A stretch of DNA of 10,310 nucleotides from Dehalococcoidia bacterium (GTDB lineage: Bacteria > Chloroflexota > Dehalococcoidia > JACPQF01), in the NCBI GenBank assembly GCA_030650265.1, contig JAUSEJ010000302.1:1-10310 (forward strand), given 5' to 3'. Each line of letters starts with the position of its first letter. Position 1 is the stretch's first letter. The notes below the pieces were generated by a model that saw only the letters and a program-made list of their open reading frames with translations, made no database searches and was not told where the DNA came from. Of the stretch, positions 1-5,759 are shown piece by piece. The translations under genes were made by a program, and so were the position numbers.

Positions 1-1073
1 TCCAAATTGACCATCCAGAGGTGACTATCTTGACCATAGATCGCCCAGTTCTCTTTGGGAGACAAGGAAAAACCCTCGTTGTTGTCTGAGGACCCGATCC
101 GCTTGACAGCCGTGCCATCAATGTTCATGGTCCAGAGAGAAGTTGGCTGATAATTTGCGTCGCCGACGGTCCTCACGTTATAAATCAATTTCCGCCCATC
201 GGGAAACCACTGCCAGCTTCCGACAAAACCAGAGGCAGGGCTACGCCTCATAAGAGAAAGCGGCGAGCTGCCATCGATATTCATCATCCACCAGGTTGCG
301 CTTGTCTCGCTGGCAGGCCTATCAGCGTTGACGAACGAGACCTTCTTGCCATCCGGTGACAGCGAAAGGCCGCGAACATAGACGTTTGGTTTGTCTGCTT
401 CCTTTGGTAGATTCGCCAGACGTTGCTTCTGCCCATTTTCCAGATCGAACCGCCACAACTCGCTGACCCGTTCACTGGCCTTGGAGAGAACGAATAGCAG
501 AGACTTGCCGTCGGGGGACCAACACGCTGCCGACGCTACGGTGGAAGAACTCGGCGCCGATTCTTCCGCAGGCGGGACTACCCAAACGATGGCAGCAGCA
601 GTTTTCGCATCAACCAAATCGTTTGTATTGGCGATCGCGATGCCGATGGCGCCGTGAGCGTCCAGACGGGTCTGGAGCACAAGCCGGTTCGAGTCAGGAG
701 ACCAGCTATGCGATGAGACAAAGGGCCATACCAGATACTCACGCACATCGTCGACACGGGCCACATAGAACCGGGATTCGTTCGTATCCTCCGCGCTTCC
801 CAAATAGGCAATTCTGCCTCCATCCGGTGAGACGCTCAACGCCTTCCCCCCAAAGTTTCTGGGGGTATCGAGCGGTATGCTGCGAACGAATATGGGCTTG
901 GCCAATGAACCACTAGTGATCGGCAACATCAGGGGATGGGATGCTCTGGTCTCAGAAATGAGGCCATTTAGATAAAACACAATCCAGATAACGGCGACCA
1001 GGGAACCACCAGCCAGCAGGTAGTTGAGAACCAGTGATACTGCTCTGCCCGTCAACCTCAGGGCTCTCAACAT
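1..1073 (-). CDS. Membrane-anchored PD40/TolB-like beta-propeller protein (3' end outside window)
   Basis: The frame stays open from 1073 to the left edge, giving 357 codons with the C-terminus missing. Residues about 13-38 form one hydrophobic N-terminal segment (LNYLLAGGSLVAVIWIVFYL), probably a membrane anchor or uncleaved signal, so the propeller should sit outside the membrane. After it come PD40-type blade motifs: SVSPDGGRIAYLG, SWSPDSNRLVL, CWSPDGKSLLFVL, SLSPDGKKVSFVN, WFPDGRKLIYN and SLSPKENWAIY, with 'LWTMNIDGT' strands between. PD40 repeats build TolB-like propellers that bind peptides or glycans; the ligand here is unknown. The gene follows the PD40 lipoprotein and is probably translationally coupled to it. 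A GTG at 1085 overlaps the upstream stop as GTGA and is an equally possible start, adding four residues. Neither start has a clear Shine-Dalgarno. The domain call is firm; the function is not. Confidence 0.85.
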   Translation of the reverse strand, partial: MLRALRLTGRAVSLVLNYLLAGGSLVAVIWIVFYLNGLISETRASHPLMLPITSGSLAKPIFVRSIPLDTPRNFGGKALSVSPDGGRIAYLGSAEDTNESRFYVARVDDVREYLVWPFVSSHSWSPDSNRLVLQTRLDAHGAIGIAIANTNDLVDAKTAAAIVWVVPPAEESAPSSSTVASAACWSPDGKSLLFVLSKASERVSELWRFDLENGQKQRLANLPKEADKPNVYVRGLSLSPDGKKVSFVNADRPASETSATWWMMNIDGSSPLSLMRRSPASGFVGSWQWFPDGRKLIYNVRTVGDANYQPTSLWTMNIDGTAVKRIGSSDNNEGFSLSPKENWAIYGQDSHLWMVNL

Positions 1074-1081
1074 CGCCCAGA

Positions 1082-2038
1082 TCACTTGTACCACGATAGA
1101 CCAGCCCCTGGATCGACGTCCGATATCTTTGTAAGTTGTTTCGGTTCAGAAGTCGCCAGTTGGCCATCCACCTCGTCAATCTTTAATGCCCAGATGTCGA
1201 ATCCACTACCGGCCGCTCCGGATATATAGGCAATGAACTGGCCGTCAAAGCTCCAGGTCGGCGCCCTTGCGGCTCCGTCCGATGTAAGCTGCCTTGCGTT
1301 TTCCCCGTCGGCATTCATCAGCCAAACGTAGCTCTTACCCACATCGCGCACGACGAAGACAATTCTTTTCCCGTCGGGGGACCACCGCGGATCGTAGGCG
1401 CCGTCGCCCGCTTTGGTGATCTGCTGCCATTTTCCCGTCGCGGTAGTGTAAACCCATACCTGCGAAGTGGCGGAACGATACCCAGCCATGGCAATCTGTT
1501 TGCCGTCGGGTGACCAGGTGGGCGAGTCCAACCCGCCACTTTGAGAAGCCGAAGCAATCCTCGTCCTGCCGGTTCCATCCGCGTTCATGGTCCAGAGGGC
1601 CAAATCGTAGCTACCTTCATCGCTCAAGAAGGCGATCTTCTTGCCGTCCGGTGACCAGGTGGGTCGGAAAAGCCAGCCGCTATAGCCGCCCCAGTATTGT
1701 GTATTGGTCAGCGCCCGGACAAATCCGTTGGCCGAATTCGAGACCATGATATTTGAGCGACTTTCGTCTCTCTTCACGTAGGCCATCGCTCCACCGTCGG
1801 GAGACCAGCTTGGTTGCGTGTCAGACCCGCCTTTGGTTAGCTGCTTGAGATTCCCATTATCCCACGTCCAGATATTTCCAGACCTGACAAAGAGGAGCTT
1901 TCCTCCCACCGTGATGCTAGTCTTCACCCTCGGAACGGTAGTCGGAGCGGGGGTGGGCGCAGGGCGATCCACCACGGAACACGCTGATAGCAGAACTACC
2001 AGCCCAAACAGAACTACTCGAGAAACTAGCTTAGTCAA
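1082..2038 (-). CDS. PD40 (TolB-like) beta-propeller lipoprotein
   Basis: 318 residues. The N-terminus is a lipoprotein signal: positive MTKLVSR, a hydrophobic core, then lipobox L-S-A-C with the lipidated Cys at position 20. A proline/threonine-rich tether follows (about residues 25-36). Five PD40 motifs are visible: WSPDGG near 78, WSPDGK near 128, 175 and 219, and the variant WSFDGQ near 262. They alternate with 'WTMNADGTG' / 'WLMNADGEN' strands, giving most of a six-bladed propeller. The protein is probably displayed on the outer face of the cytoplasmic membrane and binds an unknown ligand; TolB itself is the best-known relative, but no Tol-Pal partners are here. The start is TTG at 2038, supported by GGAGG four bases upstream and by the signal peptide beginning exactly there. 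It follows pyrD after 20 nt and overlaps a possible GTG start of the next PD40 gene. Confidence 0.88.
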   Translation of the reverse strand: MTKLVSRVVLFGLVVLLSACSVVDRPAPTPAPTTVPRVKTSITVGGKLLFVRSGNIWTWDNGNLKQLTKGGSDTQPSWSPDGGAMAYVKRDESRSNIMVSNSANGFVRALTNTQYWGGYSGWLFRPTWSPDGKKIAFLSDEGSYDLALWTMNADGTGRTRIASASQSGGLDSPTWSPDGKQIAMAGYRSATSQVWVYTTATGKWQQITKAGDGAYDPRWSPDGKRIVFVVRDVGKSYVWLMNADGENARQLTSDGAARAPTWSFDGQFIAYISGAAGSGFDIWALKIDEVDGQLATSEPKQLTKISDVDPGAGLSWYK

Positions 2039-2042
2039 ATCG

Positions 2043-2047
2043 CCTCC
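2043..2047 (-). promoter_or_regulatory. Shine-Dalgarno GGAGG that decides a TTG start
   Basis: GGAGG on the minus strand lies four bases before TTG at 2038-2036. No in-frame ATG occurs before the lipoprotein signal peptide, so this site supports initiation at TTG. Confidence 0.7.
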
Positions 2048-2058
2048 AAAGGCAGGTC

Positions 2059-2982
2059 TCAGAGTTGCGCCGCACCAATGATTTGGTCGAGATTGTCCAA
2101 ACCCTCGACCGAAAGATACCGTTCTATTCCCTCAATGACCGCGATGGAAGCCCCCGGATCGACGAAGCTGGCGGTGCCAACCTGCACGGCGCTCGCCCCG
2201 GCCAGGATGAACTCCAGTGCGTCTTCGGCCGTCCCAATTCCACCGCAAGCGATAACCGGGATCTTCACCGCTCCTGCCACCTTGAACACCATTGCCAGAG
2301 CAATCGGCATGATGGCCGGGCCCGAAAGACCGGCAAACCGTTTGGCGAAGACCGGACGGCGCCTACGAACGTCGATCCGCATACCGACGATCGTGTTTAT
2401 CAGAGATACGGCGTCCGCGCCTGCCGCCTCCACAGCCTCTGCCACCGCCACGATATCGGTCGAATTGGGGGTTAGCTTCACGATCAATGGCAGATCGCAT
2501 CTCTCCCTCACGGCAGCCGTTACGCCTGCTGCCATGCGGGGATCGCAGCCAAACTCCATTCCACCAGCGTCGACGTTGGGGCAGCTAATATTGACTTCGA
2601 TCCCGGCGACCCCGGGGACACCACTCAGCAGCTCAGCGAGCCTGACGTAATCTTCCCAACTATCTCCGGCGATGTTGACGATGACCGGAACAGCCCAGTT
2701 GGCCCATTGAGGCGCCTTCTGCTTGACCAAAGCCTCGACACCAATATTCTCGAGGCCGATGGAATTTAGCATCCCTGCCGGAGTTTCCATGATTCTTGGC
2801 TGGGGATTCCCCTTCCTGGGCCTGAGCGTAGTGCCCTTGCAGATTATCGCTCCCAGGCGCTGGATATCAACCAACTTCGCATACTCGGTTCCATAGCCGA
2901 AGGTTCCGGACGCTGTCATCACTGGATTCTTAAGACGGAGACCGGACCCGTTCTGAGGGGCAAGGTCAACCGATAGGTTCAT
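2059..2982 (-). CDS. pyrD: Dihydroorotate dehydrogenase, class 1B catalytic subunit
   Basis: 307 residues, normal length for a class 1B PyrD. This FMN-dependent TIM barrel oxidises dihydroorotate to orotate, the fourth step of de novo UMP synthesis, in the cytoplasm; electrons pass through PyrK to NAD+. Recognisable motifs in order: N-terminal 'LKNPVMTASGTFGYG' (18-32), 'CKGTT' (48-52), 'NSIGLEN' (73-79), 'NISCPN' (131-136) with Cys134 as the class 1 catalytic base, 'VKLTPN' (168-173), the 'INT' substrate loop (195-197), 'LSGPAI' (219-224), and the FMN-phosphate segments 'CGGIG' (246-250) and 'VQVGTA' (266-271). A catalytic Cys rather than Ser, plus adjacent pyrK, fixes the class as 1B. The ATG at 2982 overlaps the pyrK stop as ATGA, typical of translational coupling of stoichiometric subunits. 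Confidence 0.97.
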   Translation of the reverse strand: MNLSVDLAPQNGSGLRLKNPVMTASGTFGYGTEYAKLVDIQRLGAIICKGTTLRPRKGNPQPRIMETPAGMLNSIGLENIGVEALVKQKAPQWANWAVPVIVNIAGDSWEDYVRLAELLSGVPGVAGIEVNISCPNVDAGGMEFGCDPRMAAGVTAAVRERCDLPLIVKLTPNSTDIVAVAEAVEAAGADAVSLINTIVGMRIDVRRRRPVFAKRFAGLSGPAIMPIALAMVFKVAGAVKIPVIACGGIGTAEDALEFILAGASAVQVGTASFVDPGASIAVIEGIERYLSVEGLDNLDQIIGAAQL

Positions 2983-3890
2983 CGGAAAACTTCTTTCAGC
3001 TCAAGCACCGGGCCATCCTTGCAGGCCGTCTTGATGCCATGTCTGGTTTCAACGCTGCAGCTCAGGCACGCCCCCACACCGCAGGCCATGCGCTCCTCAA
3101 TCGATATTTGAACGGATTTGCGCCTCGTCGAACGGACCAGAATCGAAGCCAGAGAAGCGTACATGGGCACAGGCCCGCAGGCGAAGATCTGGTCAGCCCA
3201 GTCGAGATACGCCGGCAGCAGGTCCGTCACAACCCCTTTTGTTCCAGCCGACCCATCGTCAGTGGCCAAGACCACCTCAACCTGAGGTGGCAGAAACTCG
3301 GCTGGATAAGCCTGATCCTTCGAAGCAGCGCCAAGCAGCAAGGTTACCGAGAGGTCGCGGGCCACGGCCGCCTCCGCCAGGGCGACCAATGGTGCGATCC
3401 CCATTCCCCCGGCCAGCAGGAGCAAATGACGCGAGCCCGGTGATATGGCATAGCCCGAGCCGAGTGGTCCAAGGGTATCGACAACGTCGCCAGGCCGGCG
3501 CGAAACCAGCCAGGCGGTGCCACGACCGGCCTTCGCCACTAGAAAGGCTACGGCCACGAACGGCGAAGGCAATCTAGCGGTATCCAACTCCCGGGAGAAT
3601 TCGCCTCCCGGCAGCCCGAAATCCTCTCTCTGCCCAAGAGCGACATCCGGCAGAACATCAGGCCGGTTGCCGTAGGGCGAGACAGAAAACCTCGTGCGAT
3701 GAAAGGCAATGGGTCGGCGAAGGAGAGGGTCCAGCCCTTCAGAACAGCGCAACATATAGAACTGCCCTGCCGTGGCCTGCGCGCCTTCGGGGGGAACTGC
3801 CAACCAGAGCAGCCATCTCCCTGAAGCTATCTCCTTGACAGAAATCACGATGGCAGCGAAAAGCCTCAAGCGATGGTACCACCCGTTCAC
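2979..3890 (-). CDS. pyrK: Dihydroorotate dehydrogenase electron-transfer subunit (FAD, 2Fe-2S)
   Basis: 303 residues. PyrK passes electrons from PyrD's FMN via a 2Fe-2S cluster and FAD to NAD+. The N-terminal FAD barrel carries 'GQFYMLR' (42-48) and 'LRRPIAF' (57-63). The nucleotide-binding domain has 'LLAGGMGIAPL' (158-168) and 'FACGP' (236-240). The C-terminal iron-sulfur motif is complete: Cys270, Cys275, Cys278 (CGVGACLSC) and Cys290 (TACKDGP). Most PyrK proteins are about 230-270 residues. Here about 60 residues separate RRPI from the GRGT strand (122-125), where roughly 20-25 are usual, so about 40 extra residues lie around 66-110. The insertion keeps the frame and both domains. The start is GTG at 3890, 27 nt after the yqeK stop; the overlapping ATG at 3892 is in another frame and hits TGA at once. 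No strong Shine-Dalgarno is visible. Confidence 0.94.
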   Translation of the reverse strand: MNGWYHRLRLFAAIVISVKEIASGRWLLWLAVPPEGAQATAGQFYMLRCSEGLDPLLRRPIAFHRTRFSVSPYGNRPDVLPDVALGQREDFGLPGGEFSRELDTARLPSPFVAVAFLVAKAGRGTAWLVSRRPGDVVDTLGPLGSGYAISPGSRHLLLLAGGMGIAPLVALAEAAVARDLSVTLLLGAASKDQAYPAEFLPPQVEVVLATDDGSAGTKGVVTDLLPAYLDWADQIFACGPVPMYASLASILVRSTRRKSVQISIEERMACGVGACLSCSVETRHGIKTACKDGPVLELKEVFR

Positions 3891-3917
3891 ATTCCGGAAT
3901 TGTCTAATGATACCGCG

Positions 3918-4541
3918 TCAATACCCTCTATCGCAAGCGCGTCTGGCCAGCATATCGATCCTCGCTGCAACCATCCTGGGATGGACGGGCTGGTCCCGGT
4001 CATTGAGACGAGACAATTGGCGATCGATATACAAGAGAGTAGCAGCAGCGAGGTCACGCTCCGCCAGATGGCGCACCCCGATCAGTTCTGGGAAGAGGGC
4101 AACCTTTTCCGGATCCAGCTTGTCCGCGAGGAAGATGATCTGATCCAACAAGCCCATGCCTGGCTTCCCCGTCGTATGGCAATCCACAGCGTCGAGGATC
4201 TCCTTATCGACCATGCCATAGTCCTGGCGCAATAGGGCCGCTCCTACTGGACCGTGAATTAGAATAGGCCAGTCTTCTTCCAAACTATCAGGACGAAAGC
4301 CAAGCTTCTTGGCAAGGATGCGCAGTTCCTCATCGCTCATGGCGCGCGCGATGTCGTGTAGAAGCGCCGCCGCTTCGGCCTTTTCCGGGCAATAGCCGTG
4401 ACGCTCCGCAAGATCATGGCTTATCAGACTCACCCTCCCGCAGTGTTCCCGAAGCCCCTTCGGCAGTTTCCTCAGATCCTTCCTGAGTTTCTCCGGCAAG
4501 CTGCCTGTCCACAGAACGTCCGTATCGCTCTCTCCTCTCAA
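3918..4541 (-). CDS. yqeK: YqeK-type HD-domain symmetrical Ap4A hydrolase
   Basis: 207 residues. YqeK proteins are metal-dependent HD-domain hydrolases that split diadenosine tetraphosphate into two ADP, clearing an alarmone-like by-product of aminoacyl-tRNA synthetases. The HD signature is complete: His33 in 'REHCGRV', His62-Asp63 in 'ALLHDIAR', His96 in 'LIHGPVGA', His122 in 'CHTTGKPGM', and Asp140 in 'IIFLADKLDP'. The HTTG and LADKLDP strings and the order of motifs distinguish YqeK from other HD proteins. In many bacteria yqeK lies beside nadD and rsfS; neither is adjacent here, where the neighbours are an M29 peptidase and pyrK. The start is uncertain. TTG at 4541 gives the longest frame but lacks a Shine-Dalgarno, and no in-frame ATG lies before the first conserved His. 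Confidence 0.88.
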   Translation of the reverse strand: MRGESDTDVLWTGSLPEKLRKDLRKLPKGLREHCGRVSLISHDLAERHGYCPEKAEAAALLHDIARAMSDEELRILAKKLGFRPDSLEEDWPILIHGPVGAALLRQDYGMVDKEILDAVDCHTTGKPGMGLLDQIIFLADKLDPEKVALFPELIGVRHLAERDLAAATLLYIDRQLSRLNDRDQPVHPRMVAARIDMLARRACDRGY

Positions 4542-4560
4542 CGATCGAAGGGGGAAAAGG

Positions 4561-5622
4561 CTAGTAGTAACTTATCTTCTCGCCGTCCACATAGATCGTC
4601 GGGCTAAGAATTAGACAATCAAAATGGATGAGCGCGTCGGCATCGTGATCGTAGTTGGCGCCAATTGCCAGGTGCACGCTGTTCAGGAGCTTTTCATCCT
4701 CGAGGAGGTTGCCGGTCATCTTTGCCGCGGGATTGAAGCCAAAACCGAGTTCGCCGATGTGCCAGGCGTTCCTCGCCATCTCAGGTTTATCGATCGTCGT
4801 GGCCCTCTTTTCGCCGTCTTTGATGGCCAAGAGCAGCCTTGACGCCTCCAGACTATCCTCTTCGACCTTCACCACAAATCCGCCCCGGATCTCCACGCGA
4901 ATCGGCCGACCGGGGACGATATCCGGCTTCTCACCGAGGGCAATCGTGCCATCGAAAACGGCGATTCCGTCGACGCCGCCGAGAGCCGGTGATATGAACG
5001 CCTCGCCGCACGGTATGTTGCCCCCCGATCCCGGCTGGGTAAAATCGCCGTCGTCCTTGAGCGCCTGCCGTCCCCTGACGCTGACCACAATATCGGTTCC
5101 CGCCGGACTGGTTATTCGCACCAATTCAGCCGGGTTCAGAATATTGCAGAGGCGGTCAACCTGGCGACGCATGAGGTCGTAGTCGATGTCGACTGTTCGC
5201 AAGAACATATCGACAGTTATGCCAGGCGTCCAGAAACCCCTGGCCCGCCGATCCCCATCTTTAACTTTATCAAAAATGCTCGAGTACTTCTTGCCATCAC
5301 GGCCAACGTAACCGACGTGGAGGCCGTAGGGGTCTTTGCCCAACTTCATCGCCGATATGGATAGAATCACGTCGGGTGCCGATTCGATGGCCGAGAGGAC
5401 GGTCCTTTCGGCGTAGTCCATGCCAGATTTGGCCGGCTGAAAGATGAGAGTGGGCTTGCCCCCAATTTCCAGACTGGCCGCGAAGAGAGCTTCGGCGATG
5501 ACTTTGACGTCCTCGTCCGGGTTGCTAATTATCAGTATTTCCTCCCCCGACTTGAGCGCCAGAGTCTTCTGTAGAGCGATCGAGGCTACCTCCTTGAGTC
5601 GCTGAACCGGCAATTGAACCAT
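4561..5622 (-). CDS. M29-family (AmpS/AmpT-like) metallopeptidase
   Basis: 353 residues from the chosen start. It resembles the M29 aminopeptidase family, cytoplasmic two-metal exopeptidases with broad specificity; the same fold includes NicX-type 2,5-dihydroxypyridine dioxygenases. Likely metal ligands are Glu207 in 'NIPCGEAFISP', Glu291 in 'HIGELGFGFNP', His317 in 'NSVHLAIG', and His333 and Asp335 in 'LIHFDCL'. Classical M29 enzymes are about 410 residues, so this is a short member. The N-terminal half has the alternating 'EEILIIS', 'KPTLIFQ' and 'DVILSIS' strands of the family. The start at 5622 is preferred over an upstream in-frame ATG at 5688 because a full AAGGAGGTG precedes it by nine bases. 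The region upstream also carries the promoter, whose -10 lies inside the would-be longer reading frame. First gene of the operon. Peptidase activity is inferred, and a dioxygenase-like function cannot be excluded. Confidence 0.85.
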   Translation of the reverse strand: MVQLPVQRLKEVASIALQKTLALKSGEEILIISNPDEDVKVIAEALFAASLEIGGKPTLIFQPAKSGMDYAERTVLSAIESAPDVILSISAMKLGKDPYGLHVGYVGRDGKKYSSIFDKVKDGDRRARGFWTPGITVDMFLRTVDIDYDLMRRQVDRLCNILNPAELVRITSPAGTDIVVSVRGRQALKDDGDFTQPGSGGNIPCGEAFISPALGGVDGIAVFDGTIALGEKPDIVPGRPIRVEIRGGFVVKVEEDSLEASRLLLAIKDGEKRATTIDKPEMARNAWHIGELGFGFNPAAKMTGNLLEDEKLLNSVHLAIGANYDHDADALIHFDCLILSPTIYVDGEKISYY

Positions 5623-5631
5623 CTTCCTCGA

Positions 5632-5640
5632 CACCTCCTT
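5632..5640 (-). promoter_or_regulatory. Consensus Shine-Dalgarno fixing the M29 start
   Basis: AAGGAGGTG on the minus strand matches anti-16S over its full length and lies nine bases before ATG 5622-5620. It decides this start over the ATG at 5688. Confidence 0.85.
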
Positions 5641-5653
5641 CCGGAAAATCCGG
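5641..5653 (-). promoter_or_regulatory. Small hairpin at the predicted 5' end of the operon mRNA
   Basis: The minus strand reads CCGGATTTTCCGG: a 5-bp stem (CCGGA/TCCGG) with a TTT loop, directly before the Shine-Dalgarno. With the -10 at 5662-5667 the transcript should begin near 5655, putting the stem within a few bases of its 5' end. Such stems can protect mRNA or modulate ribosome access. The role is inference only. Confidence 0.35.
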
Positions 5654-5661
5654 TCAAACCC

Positions 5662-5690
5662 ATTATAGCACGGCCAATTGGTTAACACGA
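5662..5690 (-). promoter_or_regulatory. Extended -10 promoter of the M29-yqeK-pyrKD-PD40 operon
   Basis: On the minus strand TATAAT (5667-5662) is a perfect -10 preceded by TGC, forming the extended element TGCTATAAT. The -35 region (around 5685-5690, TCGTGT) is poor, which extended -10 promoters tolerate. The predicted start near 5655 gives a leader of about 33 nt ending at the M29 Shine-Dalgarno. No terminator or second promoter is evident between the following genes, so it probably serves all six. Confidence 0.7.
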
Positions 5691-5705
5691 GTACGCTATC
5701 AATCG

Positions 5706-5734
5706 TTGTACGGCGTGATCGGAATTGGTATAAT
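5706..5734 (+). promoter_or_regulatory. Sigma70-type promoter of the NorD-like gene
   Basis: TTGTAC (5706-5711), exactly 17 bases, then TATAAT (5729-5734). The predicted transcription start is near 5741, giving a leader of about 19 nt that is almost only the Shine-Dalgarno AGGAAAGGA (5741-5749). The promoter lies back to back with the minus-strand operon promoter; the two -35 regions are about 15 bp apart, so one bound protein could affect both. Confidence 0.75.
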
Positions 5735-5759
5735 GACCGCAGGAAAGGACGTTTTCACG

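Noticed and set aside
2078..2650. Long open frame on the plus strand opposite pyrD
   Set aside because: It is antisense to a clear pyrD, has no Shine-Dalgarno and low-complexity Ser/Ala/Pro-rich composition.
4655..5182. Long open frame on the plus strand opposite the M29 gene
   Set aside because: It is a shadow of the coding strand with biased composition and no family resemblance.
5623..5688. In-frame ATG at 5688 that would add 22 residues to the M29 protein
   Set aside because: The extension contains the promoter -10 and leader; a full Shine-Dalgarno supports 5622 instead.
5706..5759. Longer N-terminus for the NorD-like protein (from 5706 or 5733)
   Set aside because: Both starts lie in or before the promoter -10, and the Shine-Dalgarno AGGAAAGGA fits ATG 5760.
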